Counted from the first letter of the stretch, positions 1-10,701 are shown. The stretch is DNA of 59,017 bases from Pachysolen tannophilus NRRL Y-2460 (GCA_001661245.1 KV454014.1:651354-710370); one strand, 5' to 3'. Numbers and translations: made by a program. The notes: generated by a model from the sequence alone, not told the origin.

Positions 1-1262
1 TTTTTTTTTTTTTTTTTTTTGTTATCAATTTTTCTTTCAACAATAAAATTTGAGGTATGATCCATTTTTTTTTTTTTTTTTTTTTACTAATAGCGTATTC
101 AACAGCGACTGCTTTCTACTTAATTGAACCAACTAAAAAATGACTTGGCATGTAATTCACTCACATTTAAGGAGCCAAAAACATACAGTCTTTAGGGCGT
201 ATCACTATTTATACAGCGTACATCTCTTTCTTTACTTGATTTATTTTAAAATTTTCTAGATAGGCCTCCGATAAATGATAAATTAAAAGAAAAAAAAAAA
301 AAAAAAAGAAAAAAATCCGAAATTGGCCCTGTAAAATAATTTTAGTGAGATGTATCTTCACGAGGTTTGCTAATTAAATTCAAAGGCCTTTTTTTGTTAA
401 AAATATAGTAAAAATTATTATTATTTTTTTTTAGTCAACTTTGTTGTCTCTGTTGATCATTTCACCAAAAGAGCTATTTTTACTTAATGCAATTAATATG
501 TGTGTTAAATAGATTTTCATCTACTTCGAGTTCTTGAGTAAAAGACAGCACTAAATTTAAATATGCAGATATGGAATAGTGAATAGTTATAGTTATTAAG
601 CGAATTAAATTAACAAGCATAAAAGTATAGTTTGAACATATATAGATTAAAATTGTCCTGCTCTAGTTCATAGTGATTAGGATAACCAATATAACAAGAT
701 CAATATTATAATGAAAGAAATGAAATTTCACCCTGGGAGAAAACCCCAAGACTGATTGATCAACCAACCTCTCAATCTTTCAGTTTTTTTTTTCTTGAAT
801 AATATAAAAATCTATATGTTCTTAAAAAAAAACGGGAGTAATCCTCCCATTCTAGTCCAGTAAAAACAAAAGTCGGATCGGACACACTTACATCATCCAC
901 TCACTGCCTTCTCAACAGGATAAGTTCGGGTTAAAGAAATTCAACTTACAAATCTTTTATATTGTATTTGTATTATATTATGTTGCCATTATGGTAGTGT
1001 GACTGGCTGCTTACTGTTCTCTAATAAGTAATTAATGAGTAATATAGGAATCTAGAGATAAAGAAGAAAAAAAAAAAGAAAACATAAAAATAAAAACGCA
1101 ATAAAGTAATTATAATTATAGGGAAGTGGTAAGGGTTGTAGTAGATAGATAGTAGAATCAATATAGGAAGTGGTCCAAAGTGAGAAACAAATTAAATTTT
1201 ATTATAACCAAAGTCAAAAGAAAAGATTTTTTATTTTAATTTTTTTTTAGCTATTTTTAATT
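1..1262. other. Intergenic, upstream of YPT52
   Basis: I find no gene, tRNA or long reading frame here. The stretch is AT-rich with several homopolymer runs, including a 20-T run at the window edge. A small perfect inverted repeat, GGGAG-TAATC-CTCCC, lies near 835-850. Poly(T) at 1241-1249 lies just upstream of the YPT52 start codon and fits a nucleosome-poor promoter. Confidence 0.5.
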
Positions 1263-2141
1263 ATGGTAAACAATAGAAGAATACTACATCATGCTTCCGT
1301 AGCTTCCTTATCTTCCTCATCAATGATGGGATATGATAACCATCCAACAAAAGTTGCAGATCTCAAAGTTGTATTGTTGGGAGAGTCGGCGGTTGGGAAG
1401 TCGTCGTTGGTCCAAAGATTTGCAACAAATTCATTTGATAACAATAGAGAGAGTACGATTGGTGCAGCTTTTATAACGAAGAAAATTTACTTAAGTGATG
1501 AAAATCTTAATAATAATAGTAATGAGTTGAAATTGATAAATTTTCAAATATGGGATACTGCTGGTCAAGAACGGTATAAGTCCTTAACACCAATGTATTA
1601 TAGAAATGCAAATGTCGCTATTGTTGTTTATGATTTGACCGATTATCAAAGTCTTAAAAAAGCTGAAAATTGGGTCAATGAGTTAAAACTTTATATTAGA
1701 GATAACCAATTTGAGAATTCTAGTGTTTCAGCTAAAAATTCTTTAACTATATATCTTGTGGGGAATAAACTAGATTTGTTATCTATAAAGGAAAATGAAG
1801 GACCCGGTAATAATGACAATAATAGTGGTGACATGAACAATGATAACGATACAAGTAGAACCACATTTGAATCAGAACCACAAGAGTTTCCCTTGTCTTT
1901 GAATAATATTCAAACCTACAAGACGAGTGCTTTGACTGGTGAAGGAATAGATACTTTATTTAATAGTATAATAAACGATGTCACAGATGATCAATTTGTT
2001 GATGTTGATGATTTAGATTTTGATAAGAATTCAAAGAATCACAAAAATTCTAGAAATGGGTTATTGGTGGATTTGACTGCTGGAAGAGGAGGAACAAACT
2101 CAAGTGACGGGTTTACTGAGTTTGGAGGGTGTAGTTGCTAA
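1263..2141 (+). CDS. YPT52: Rab5-family GTPase Ypt52
   Basis: Small GTPase of endosomal and vacuolar traffic, 292 aa. Visible motifs are the P-loop GESAVGKS (residues 40-47), the switch I threonine in ESTIGAAF (63-70), DTAGQE (98-103), NKLD (168-171) and the SAL base-contact motif (KTSALTGEG). The C-terminus GGCSC is a CXC double-geranylgeranylation signal. The Rab5 signature STIGAAF plus two insertions, one before IWDTAGQE and a long acidic Asn-rich one after NKLD, match S. cerevisiae Ypt52 better than Vps21 or Ypt53. The roughly 30-residue N-terminal extension before the GTPase fold is longer than in Ypt52 (234 aa). A later in-frame Met (residue 21 or 22) could also serve as the start. The gene is convergent with IKS1, with only 35 bp between stop codons. 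Confidence 0.9.
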   Translation: MVNNRRILHHASVASLSSSSMMGYDNHPTKVADLKVVLLGESAVGKSSLVQRFATNSFDNNRESTIGAAFITKKIYLSDENLNNNSNELKLINFQIWDTAGQERYKSLTPMYYRNANVAIVVYDLTDYQSLKKAENWVNELKLYIRDNQFENSSVSAKNSLTIYLVGNKLDLLSIKENEGPGNNDNNSGDMNNDNDTSRTTFESEPQEFPLSLNNIQTYKTSALTGEGIDTLFNSIINDVTDDQFVDVDDLDFDKNSKNHKNSRNGLLVDLTAGRGGTNSSDGFTEFGGCSC

Positions 2142-2176
2142 AGTAAATATTTACAATGTACTTTTATTAAACCTAA

Positions 2177-4315
2177 CTATACTATTACTTTAAATAAATA
2201 ACCCAATAAGAAAAAAAATAAATATCTTAAATCAACGTTATACTTGATGGAAAACATTAACAAAAAGCAAGAGAAAATTAGTAAAAAAATCGGATGTTTA
2301 AGCCAATAAGTTATAAAATGTGCATTATAATCTTTATATGGTAATGTCAATAATTTTCCATCACCAACACCAACACCAACATCAACATCTGTTGGATCAA
2401 TTTCTTTCTCAAAAGATTTTACCGTAAGTAACGTATCAGCAGACGATCTCTTATCATGGAAATTCATAAATGGCTGATGGTGAAGGCGGCTATCGCTCGT
2501 GGACTCATTATTTACCGAAATGGCTTTCAACTTTTCATAGATGTGATCTAATGTAATTATGACATCTTTCAGAAAAGGTCTCTTGGATGGATTTATATTG
2601 CACATGGAATTAATCAAGTCGATAAAATCTTTCAACAAGTAAGAATCATTAGTTTTATCTATTTCAGCGAGATTTTCAATATCAATGATCTTTCTACTGT
2701 TGAGAATTTCTTTATTATCGTAAAGGAAAAAATATTCACTCCTATTTTGATAATAATCTTTAATTTTATGTCTGATTAACTCCAGGTCATAGTTACCTTC
2801 AGTTCCATAAGGTAATTTGTTAAAACATAAATAGTATAATATCAAACCCAATGAATAAATATCGGTTTTCTTATTAAATTCATTTAAGCGATCACTGTTA
2901 TTTCCGGCACATTTTACTAATAACTCTGGAGCCGTATATTCTAAAGTACCTGTATACCCACTTGATTCTCTTTTAGTTCCTTCAAATATAGATTCACCAA
3001 AATCACTAACACATACTACGGGTATTCTATTCATATCATGAACAGAATTCACTTTTACTTTTTTGAAATCAATTTTTTTCTTTAAAAGACAATTTGAAGG
3101 TTTTAAATCTCTATGAATGATATGATTTTTGTGTAATTTATAGACACCGCTGCAAATATCTTTAAAAATTTTGAAAATTTCAAAATTATTTAAATAAAAA
3201 GTTTCATCTTTTGCCAATAAATTCTTGTTACCAATTTTCTTTAAAGTTTTCAATAACAGTTTTTTCTCCAAGAAACCTTTTGGCTTATTGAGATTCAGGA
3301 TTAAAGTTTCTAAATTTCCACCATCGCAATATTCAAATAATATAAATACACAAGGTATTTTTGGACCAAAAGTTGATATATTATCAATTTCTAACCAGAC
3401 ATGATTGTAATTAACCAAATTTTTCGTGCCATCTATATTAATGAAATTTTCATCATCTTCATCTTCATCTTCATCATTATCTTCGTCATGATCATTACTG
3501 TTGTTATTAGTTAAAGAATAGAGAAAGTTCACTTCTTTTAATATTTTTTCTAAATTTTCAATATTATTCCCTATTCCAATTTTCTTTAAAGCAAATACAC
3601 CTAAAGTTAAATCACTCAAGTTATGTTCTACTTTGAAAACTACTCCATTAGATCCATTACCTAATTTCTCTAAAATTTTAAAGAATTTATGGAAATAATT
3701 TGGTGAAAATAAATTTTTGGGAATGTTACCATATACATCAAAGGAAGCACTTGAATTCCCATCTTCAAGTTCAACTTCTTCAATGCTTGCAGATAATCTT
3801 GGAAGTAAATTATGCGTACGCGTTTCAGAATCAGTTTCAGTATCAACTTCATTATTGTTAGTGGCTTCGTAATCTAAATTGGCCAACAACTTAAAATAAT
3901 TACTATCCATATAAATAGCATTACTATCTGTATTAAAACCATGATTATGATCACCATCTGTATCGTTAAAACCTTGAGCACCATCGTGGAATTGAATATT
4001 GTAACCACAATTAGGACAAATTAAATAACCATCACCGCTTAAATGAGTACTAGATCTAACTCCGGATTTTCCTGTTGCTGCTTCATGTCTATCTATAACA
4101 TGATTACCGCCTAAATTATCATTCACACTTCCATAAAATGTATAGTTGGAATTGCCGCCATCATCATTGTTAATTTCACTTCCAGAACTACTATTTAAAT
4201 TGGACTTAACAATTTCAAAAGTATTTTTGGATTTATTATATAAAATTAGCGCATCTGATGGAGGATGATTCAACACTATTTTTAATTCATCATTTTTATA
4301 TAACACTACCGACAT
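2177..4315 (-). CDS. IKS1: Serine/threonine protein kinase Iks1
   Basis: Protein kinase of 712 aa (S. cerevisiae Iks1 is 667). An N-terminal region carries a lone CPNCGY knuckle (residues 100-105). The kinase domain follows, with a Gly-rich loop at about 219-226, the lysine in FALKK (about 244), HRDLKPSN (401-408), DFG (438-440) and APE (462-464). An acidic Asp/Glu/Asn insert (272-292) interrupts the N-lobe. The last 45 residues contain two hydrophobic stretches, which fits the tail membrane anchor of the Iks1 family. The cellular role of Iks1 is poorly defined in any yeast. The start ATG gives a clean N-terminus resembling that family (MSVVLYKNDELKIVL). Confidence 0.9.
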   Translation of the reverse strand: MSVVLYKNDELKIVLNHPPSDALILYNKSKNTFEIVKSNLNSSSGSEINNDDGGNSNYTFYGSVNDNLGGNHVIDRHEAATGKSGVRSSTHLSGDGYLICPNCGYNIQFHDGAQGFNDTDGDHNHGFNTDSNAIYMDSNYFKLLANLDYEATNNNEVDTETDSETRTHNLLPRLSASIEEVELEDGNSSASFDVYGNIPKNLFSPNYFHKFFKILEKLGNGSNGVVFKVEHNLSDLTLGVFALKKIGIGNNIENLEKILKEVNFLYSLTNNNSNDHDEDNDEDEDEDDENFINIDGTKNLVNYNHVWLEIDNISTFGPKIPCVFILFEYCDGGNLETLILNLNKPKGFLEKKLLLKTLKKIGNKNLLAKDETFYLNNFEIFKIFKDICSGVYKLHKNHIIHRDLKPSNCLLKKKIDFKKVKVNSVHDMNRIPVVCVSDFGESIFEGTKRESSGYTGTLEYTAPELLVKCAGNNSDRLNEFNKKTDIYSLGLILYYLCFNKLPYGTEGNYDLELIRHKIKDYYQNRSEYFFLYDNKEILNSRKIIDIENLAEIDKTNDSYLLKDFIDLINSMCNINPSKRPFLKDVIITLDHIYEKLKAISVNNESTSDSRLHHQPFMNFHDKRSSADTLLTVKSFEKEIDPTDVDVGVGVGDGKLLTLPYKDYNAHFITYWLKHPIFLLIFSCFLLMFSIKYNVDLRYLFFFLLGYLFKVIV

Positions 4316-4875
4316 TTTCGTCTCAAGATATCTTACCCATCCTATCCCAAGAATAGTAGAATCAATCTGAATTATTAATTAAATAGTTAAGATACAAAAA
4401 TAAGCATAAACTTGATGTTTTCTTTCTTATATTCAAAAGGGGCGTTTCGTTTGGTTTTATCTTAAATCTACAATTACAAAATAAAACTAAAATGAATAAG
4501 CTTAAAAGATTACAGCAAAAAAGATTGTAACAGTGGTAATTATGATAAAAAAGAATTATATATATATATATTTATAATTTAAAGCAGCATTATAAATAGT
4601 TGGTTAAATTCGTAAATTTCAGCTAATACAGTCCTGTTAAAAATAAAAAAAAATTGTCGTAGTATTTTTTTTTTGTCTTTCTTTCTTTCTTTCTTATTTT
4701 AATGCTTGAAACTTTCCGTCATTTCTTAAAATAAAAAAGTTTTATCTTTTTTCTTTTTTTTGTCTTTATTTGCTATTTGGATCTCTTGCAAGATGAAAAA
4801 GCTTTGTCTTTCTGAAGTGTTCTTGAAATGAATGTCTAGTGCAACACTACAAGTTATTCTTTTTTTTTTTTTTTG
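4316..4875. promoter_or_regulatory. Spacer between IKS1 and SSH1
   Basis: Holds the IKS1 promoter (minus strand) and the SSH1 3' end. It has a (TA)n tract near 4557-4571, (CTTT)n near 4676-4695 and T/A runs. I see no gene. Confidence 0.5.
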
Positions 4876-6467
4876 TTATTGATTTGGGTTGAAAACTTGG
4901 GCAAAAGAACTATTCTTGTCACCGTTTTGTTGCCATTCTGACATGATACTTTCCAAGATAGTCAAACCGCTGGTAATACCGACTGTAACACTTACTGGCA
5001 ATCCATAACCACCAAATAATTCACTAAAGGCCACAATTAAAGATAAGATACCTGCACCAGTAATGGATGCAGTTGGAATAACTTTGTTCAATTCTTTTGT
5101 TATAGCAGAGTCTCTATAACCCAAGATAGAAATTCCTTGTTCTTTAAAAGTCTTTGATAAATCATTACCAGAAGATCCTGAAACTGACGACCATGTTTTA
5201 GAAAATGAAATTGAAGTTGTGATGATGAAAAATGAGTATATTATAGTTTGTAAAAATTTGGAAATAATTGAATTATAGATTGGGGATGGGGAAAGATAAT
5301 ACAATAAACCACTAGTTAATTCATAATGAATTGAAGAAGATGATATAATATCATAATCTGCCAAGAATGTCTTTACTAATGTATTTGAAGCCATTTTTCT
5401 AGAAATTGCATAACCAAAAATGTTTAAATTGTATAAAACGGTAAAAGTGAATAAAATTGGCAATGAACCACAAAATAATAATTTTATTGGATAAGATTGA
5501 GACATTGACCTAACTTTTGTTGATTTAATTGTTAATTCAAATCTAAAATTTGCCAAATACATGACAATGGCAAATGTAATAATGGTAATATAAAATTGGT
5601 TTAAATTACTAAAATTCAATCTATTAAAAGATGAAATGATTGCAGATCCCAAAGGTTTAGTTCTAATATTTTTCATCAAGTTAACTAATGAGCCAACACT
5701 TTCAAAACCTCTAGCTGTTTTCAAGACTTGAATACCAATTGTGTTATAAGCAAAATTAGAAGCAATTGCAATAGTAAGTAAACTTAAAACACCAGATGAA
5801 AATCCATAACCTTTATCAATTAATTCAACCAATAAGGTAACAAACAACGTAGTTAAAGTGATCTGAGCAACAATAAGTGCCAGAGTAGTTAAAGATAATG
5901 GATTTCCAACAGAAGAATCAAAATATCCACTAGAAACCAACAGAATTGAATAAATAAAACTTAAAAAGACACTGGTAAGTTTTTGTAAAGTTTGAAACAA
6001 CAGTCTATCAGATTTCAAAGTGAAATTGACATTTAATAATCTGTTCCCAGCTGCAAGTTGCCACAAGAAAGCTGATGTCAAAATTGGTAATAAACCAAAC
6101 TCTAATAAAGTACCCTTTTCACTTCCAAAGATTGGCCTCAACCAGTAAAACGGATCTTTGATTGATAACTGTTCAGCTACTTTCACACCAACAATTGGAA
6201 ACTGCAATAGTAGATAAATAAAACATGAAACAAATGTGTAGATGATCTTATCATCAAATTCAGATTTCCCAAGAGAAATTTCAATTTCTGGAATAATAGA
6301 ACCAAAAGGTTTCATTAAATCAAGAAGGCGAACTATATTAAAAAAAAAAAGCACAAACTTTTAGTTAGTAAACATATACATATAACCGAAAGCAAAAGCA
6401 AAAACAAAAAAAAAAAAAAGATAAAAAAAAAACAACCAAACATTGATAATAACATACAACTACTCAT
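4876..6467 (-). CDS. SSH1: Sec61-homologue translocon Ssh1, two exons
   Basis: Pore subunit of the second ER translocon, acting in co-translational import, with about ten hydrophobic segments. Exon 1 is 6458-6467 (10 nt: ATG AGT AGT T), the intron is 6333-6457, and exon 2 is 4876-6332. Splicing gives MSSFRLLDLMKPF, which aligns with S. cerevisiae Ssh1 MSGFRLIDIVKP, and a total of 488 aa (S. cerevisiae 490). The intron has donor GTATGTT, branch TACTAAC and acceptor TATAG after a pyrimidine run. Without splicing no ATG-initiated frame covers the conserved first helix. The conserved NKVIP and GISILG segments near the C-terminus are present. It is divergent from TAE1. Confidence 0.93.
6333..6457 (-). 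other. Spliceosomal intron of SSH1
   Basis: 125 nt. Read on the minus strand it has donor GTATGT at 6457, branch TACTAAC at about 6363-6369, a T-rich stretch and acceptor TAG at 6333-6335. It separates a 10-nt first exon from the rest of SSH1. Confidence 0.9.
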
Positions 6468-6749
6468 AGTCTATACTTTAAGCAAATAATTACTTTTGAA
6501 TTTGATATATAAATTAATATATTTCAATAACTACTGTTTATCAATTATCGGTTTTTTTATCTCGTCCAATTAAGGCTTCATTCACTTTCTGAACGAAAAT
6601 TTGGTCAATGAAAAAAAACAAAAAAATTGAATAAAAAGTAGTGTATTAAGATGAATTAAAGAGATGAATTGCGTTCGTTTAAAAGAACAGAAGAGAAGAG
6701 AAGAGAAAGAGTTAGTTAAATATATTGGAGATTCGGTTGGTATAAGGTT

Positions 6750-7520
6750 ATGCCGGTTAAAGAGATAGGATTGGGGTCAGTAACGGGATCAGGGTCCCAA
6801 GTAGAGGAGTCAGATTTGTCTATTGCGGATGTTGATTCCAAGATAAGTTATAGCGATGCTATAGATTATTGGACTTCTATACCTCCAACTGTGGATGGAG
6901 TACTTGGTGGTTTTGGAGAACAAACTTCAGTTCCAAAAGCAGATATTGTTGGATCAAATACTTTTATAAGAAAATTGAAGACAAGGTTTTCTGTGGAAGA
7001 AGGGAAGGTGAAATATGGTATTGATTTTGGTGCAGGAGTTGGTAGAGTTACTAAGGATTTCTTGGTAAAGCATTGTGACAAAGTTGATCTTTTGGAACCT
7101 GTGGTACCATTTGTTGAAAAAATGAAGACAAATTTATCTGAATATATAGATGAGGGAAAGATTGGTGAAATTTACCAAATTCCGATGCAAGATTGGGAAC
7201 CTGAACCTAAAAAATATTATTTAATATGGTGTCAATGGTGTTGTGGACAACTTCCAGATAATGATTTTTTAAAATGGTTAGATAATTGTAAAAAAGCAAT
7301 ACAAGAAAATGGATTATTGGTAATAAAGGAAAATAATAGTACTTCAGATACTGATATTTTTGATGAAGTAGATAGTTCAAAGACAAGAACTGATGAAAAT
7401 TTTAGAAAATTATTTAAAAAAGCTGGTTGGAAATTAATTTCTACTGATAAACAAAAAGGTTTACCAAAAGAATTACTCCCTGTTAGAATGTATGCTTTAA
7501 AACCTGAAATAGAGAATTAG
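6750..7520 (+). CDS. TAE1: Alpha-N-terminal protein methyltransferase Tae1
   Basis: AdoMet-dependent methyltransferase (NTMT1/Tae1 family) that methylates the alpha-amine of proteins starting X-Pro-Lys, such as Rpl12 and Rps25, in the cytosol. It has 256 aa (S. cerevisiae 232). Visible are the substrate-binding start YWTSIPPTVDGVLGGFG, motif I DFGAGVGRVTKDFL, the acidic LLEPV that binds the AdoMet ribose, and the family hallmarks WCQWC and LVIKEN. The N-terminal 30 residues are Ser/Gly/Asp-rich and not conserved. It shares a promoter of 282 bp with SSH1, which includes purine-rich GAAGA repeats at about 6690-6710. Confidence 0.92.
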   Translation: MPVKEIGLGSVTGSGSQVEESDLSIADVDSKISYSDAIDYWTSIPPTVDGVLGGFGEQTSVPKADIVGSNTFIRKLKTRFSVEEGKVKYGIDFGAGVGRVTKDFLVKHCDKVDLLEPVVPFVEKMKTNLSEYIDEGKIGEIYQIPMQDWEPEPKKYYLIWCQWCCGQLPDNDFLKWLDNCKKAIQENGLLVIKENNSTSDTDIFDEVDSSKTRTDENFRKLFKKAGWKLISTDKQKGLPKELLPVRMYALKPEIEN

Positions 7521-8458
7521 TAAGATAATAATACTACATTAAATAATAACTAGAAATTAAAATTCCATTAAAATCTATATAAATACTTCAAAAAAAAATT
7601 ATTGGTTAGTAACTTATTTCTTCTTTATAAGATATCTTCTTTATTCAACTACTACATATCTTCAAAATTTATAAATCAGATAGGGGTGAAAGACTAATTT
7701 CGATGGTTGTTTTTATCTTCATACTAATTCAGTTGAACTATGCATTACTTTTCATCATCATTTTCTATAAATTTTATCAAATTGTATTTTGTAGTTAAAA
7801 CCAATTGAAACCAAGGCATGCTTGATAAAAAAACACAACTTACAATTTTTATTGATCACCAATTATTACTTGCTCGTTTATCAATTACTTATTTATTTTA
7901 AACAAATTTTCAATAATTAAAAGAGTTGAAAAATGAAAATTTTTTCTTAAATGCGTTTTTTTTTTCAAATATGCGTAATTTTCCACACCACCAAAACTCC
8001 GCTTTTACAAACACATATAATTTTTCAATAATGTAAAATACAATATCAAAATGAAAAGGGTAAATTAAAAGTTGTAAGAAACATAACATTAACAAAGAAA
8101 AATAAATGAAAAATAAATCCAAAGGTAAAGCAAACCAAGAATTGTTCTTTTTAAACCAACTGCTTCAAACGCCTAAGAAACATTTGCTTGAACCGCTAAA
8201 AAATTCACTTATTTTTACCGTCGCTAAATAATAGAAAGAGAAGAAAATTAAAATTAAAAAAAAAAAAAAGTACCACAAATCATTAAATTATTATACAATA
8301 AAACAAGCAAACATAGTGAAAAATTAAAAATTTGATATTGAATTTCAAATTTCTAGAACAGAAAACTTTTTATGTTCCTTAAATTTTTTTTCCGTCTTTT
8401 TTTTTCTTTATTTTCAATTGTATTCATTTTTTTTTTTTTTGTTTGGAAATAAATAAAT
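7521..8458. other. Long tail-to-tail spacer TAE1 / FAR1-like gene
   Basis: Both neighbours end here, so no promoter is expected, yet the gap is 938 bp. No ATG-initiated frame above about 20 codons was recognised. On the minus strand a donor GTAAGT (7852-7847), a branch TACTAAC (7611-7605) and an acceptor TATAG (near 7575) lie in intron-like order, so an unannotated spliced transcript is possible (see findings). Confidence 0.4.
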
Positions 8459-9973
8459 CTACAAACTTTTTGTTAATTCCGGATCTACTAATAATTCGTT
8501 GGTTGTTCCAGGATTATTGTTGCCATTATTGACACCTTTCTGTCTTTCTCTTTGTCTTTCTTCCTCTTCCCTCAGCTGTACAGCATTGGCCTCTGCTGCA
8601 ACCTCAGCAATATCATATTGTTGATCAGTGGGATCATCATTATTTTTATTCTCATTGTTATTGTTATCAGAATTTGAATGATTAGATACTATTGATTTTT
8701 CCAGTTGTGATAAAACTTTTGCTTCATTTTCTGAAAATTCTGTATATTCTTTTAAAAAATTCATAATTTTTTTAGAAATATTAGTAATATTTTCATCATT
8801 AACAGTACTATCATTACTAAATTTCAAATATTCTTTTAAAATATCCAATTTTTTATTTTTACTTCTTGTCAATGTTACATTTATATGGAAATCATAAATT
8901 TCCAAATTTTTATTTGTTATTAACAAATATTTGAAATTAAACATTTCATTATTAGTTGATAAATCATCAATATTAAATTTAGGGAAATAAACGAAAAATT
9001 TACTTGGATCTTGACATTCGATTGTTATAATAATTTCTTGTGGCTTTAAAATTGATGGACCATCATCTAGTTTTCTTTTTCTACCTCTTTTTTGAAGAGA
9101 ATTTTCTCTTTTCAGCAATTTTGTGGAATCAATACCGATTGTTGATAATAAATCCGGATTAGCCGAACTACCACCACCATTACCGCCACTATTAACACCT
9201 CCACCACTACTACTACTATTGGAACCATGAGCTCCACGACCAGTATTATCATTATTATCTATTAATTCTGTTTCAATTACCCTTAACCCTTCTTCATTTA
9301 ATATAATTTCTTCCTTTTCATCTAATCCAAGATATTTTTTAAAATCACTTTCAAATTCATTTTTTTTCAATTTGAAACAACAATCTAAATGATTTAATTC
9401 TTGACAAAAATTTGAAACTGTATATTTTCTATTAATTTTTTTCCCACCAAGAGTCATATCTGGTGTAGAAGAAGTTGAATTATCAACTGTAACAGGTAAT
9501 GTAATTATTTCATCATGATTATGATTCATAACAATTGGTTTTAAAATCCATAATTTTTTACGCTGTTTATATTGTAATTCGGCTTTAAAAGGACATTGAC
9601 ATTTATGTTTTTGAGCATCATTAAATTGTTGACCTAATTCTCTTGTCTTTGAAGACAGTAAATTTGTCCCATTATTACTATTACTTTTATTTACACCATG
9701 CCTTGAACATAATAATATAACTCTTTTTGAATCATTCTTATTAGTAACTACTTTATAACCATGTTTCAAAGAGAAAAATTTAACAAATTCAATCAACACC
9801 CTTTTATCTCTACCATAAATCAAGGGCGGAGGCGAAAGCTTTGTAGCATTATAATTTGCACTATTTAATATTAAATTATAATTTTGTAAAGTTAATTGAT
9901 GTTGTGGTGTAGTCGCGACATTTATATTTGTTTGATATAATTCATTTGAAATACCATCAATTGAAGATGTCAT
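8459..9973 (-). CDS. FAR1/RBF1-type zinc-finger DNA-binding protein
   Basis: 504 aa. Residues about 55-155 fit the FAR1 DNA-binding domain of the WRKY-GCM1 zinc fold: an FxxKHGYKV stretch, Cys89 in LLCSRHG, KCQCPFKAEL (Cys125 and Cys127), an aromatic WILKP strand, and the terminal HNHD ligands (His151 and His153). After a Gly/Ser/Asn-rich linker lies a basic segment, KRGRKRKLDD, that could be a nuclear localisation signal. The C-terminal region is acidic and Gln/Asn-rich. The domain type matches Candida albicans Rbf1, which binds the RPG box. S. cerevisiae Aft1/Aft2 share the wider fold. I infer a transcription factor. Orthology to RBF1 is likely but not proven from sequence alone. Confidence 0.7.
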   Translation of the reverse strand: MTSSIDGISNELYQTNINVATTPQHQLTLQNYNLILNSANYNATKLSPPPLIYGRDKRVLIEFVKFFSLKHGYKVVTNKNDSKRVILLCSRHGVNKSNSNNGTNLLSSKTRELGQQFNDAQKHKCQCPFKAELQYKQRKKLWILKPIVMNHNHDEIITLPVTVDNSTSSTPDMTLGGKKINRKYTVSNFCQELNHLDCCFKLKKNEFESDFKKYLGLDEKEEIILNEEGLRVIETELIDNNDNTGRGAHGSNSSSSGGGVNSGGNGGGSSANPDLLSTIGIDSTKLLKRENSLQKRGRKRKLDDGPSILKPQEIIITIECQDPSKFFVYFPKFNIDDLSTNNEMFNFKYLLITNKNLEIYDFHINVTLTRSKNKKLDILKEYLKFSNDSTVNDENITNISKKIMNFLKEYTEFSENEAKVLSQLEKSIVSNHSNSDNNNNENKNNDDPTDQQYDIAEVAAEANAVQLREEEERQRERQKGVNNGNNNPGTTNELLVDPELTKSL

Positions 9974-10428
9974 TTTTTATTCCAATTAGCAAGAAGAAGA
10001 GTAATAATAATAAAAATAATAATAAAAATAAAGACAAAACCCAAAAAAACACACTCTCACACACACACACTCTCTCACTCACGCACTAACTCACGCACAC
10101 ACTAACTCAAAAACAAATTGCAAAAATTTTTTATTTTTTTTTAATAAAATAGCTAATTTATTAACGAATAAGTCCAGATAAGCTAAACACACGAACGGAC
10201 AACTAAAAGTATAAACAATAAAATGTTAATAATATTAAGAGAAAAATAAATACCTTTGCCGTCTTAAGCCCCCGATTTTTATGTTTTTTTTTAATTTAAA
10301 AAACTCCTGTTTTTTTTTTCTATTGTAAAAAAATGAAGTGTCATTTTCGTTTTCTTTGGTGAAAAAAACAGAAAAAAAAAAGTAAACAAAAGAGGGAAAA
10401 CAACAAGGGCGGCGGGGTAAGAAGAATG

Positions 10429-10434
10429 CACGTG
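10429..10434. promoter_or_regulatory. E-box CACGTG (Cbf1/Pho4-type site)
   Basis: Read on the minus strand the context is ATCACGTG, the RTCACRTG form preferred by Cbf1. It sits about 270 bp before the small unknown gene and about 460 bp before the FAR1-like gene. Confidence 0.4.
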
Positions 10435-10531
10435 ATTATGTCGAGCTCCTATTTATTTGTTTTGTTTTTCTAAATTGAGGGCGGTTAAGAGGAGTAGGGG
10501 ACATAATAATATTAGTTCTTATCAATCAATA

Positions 10532-10544
10532 TGTGTGTGGGTGT
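10532..10544 (-). promoter_or_regulatory. Rap1/RPG-box consensus within a TG-rich tract
   Basis: The minus strand reads ACACCCACACACA, matching all 13 positions of ACACCCRYACAYM. The surrounding TG(1-3)-like tract also resembles yeast telomeric repeat. Function is inferred. Confidence 0.45.
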
Positions 10545-10701
10545 GTGTGTGTCTGGGTTTAGATGTTTGAAGTACACAAATACGAAACCTTGGTTAATTG
10601 TAATGGCGGTTAGCTGTAATTTTTTTTTTATCTTTAAATTAATTATATGGAATGTAGTTTTAATATGTTGACTTGTAATTTTATTTTGTTGTTTACCGAA
10701 T

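Larger units (their letters stand above)
9974..10701. promoter_or_regulatory. Divergent promoter, FAR1-like gene / small unknown gene
   Basis: 728 bp with unusual composition. There is a CA/CT-rich tract (10050-10110), a GC-rich patch with an E-box CACGTG (10429-10434) in the context RTCACGTG, and a TG-rich tract (10532-10558). The TG tract holds a full match to the Rap1/RPG-box consensus ACACCCRYACAYM on the minus strand (10532-10544). Poly(T) runs flank the E-box. Confidence 0.6.

Noticed and set aside
7910-8122. 70-codon minus-strand frame with a hydrophobic start
   Set aside because: It opens with TTG, not ATG. Composition is that of translated AT-rich spacer.
10352-10440. Possible point centromere (RTCACGTG plus a TGTTTTT-like element about 60-80 bp away)
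   Set aside because: The DNA between is not AT-rich enough and contains a GC-rich patch. No TTTCCGAA core follows, and point centromeres are not expected outside the Saccharomycetaceae.
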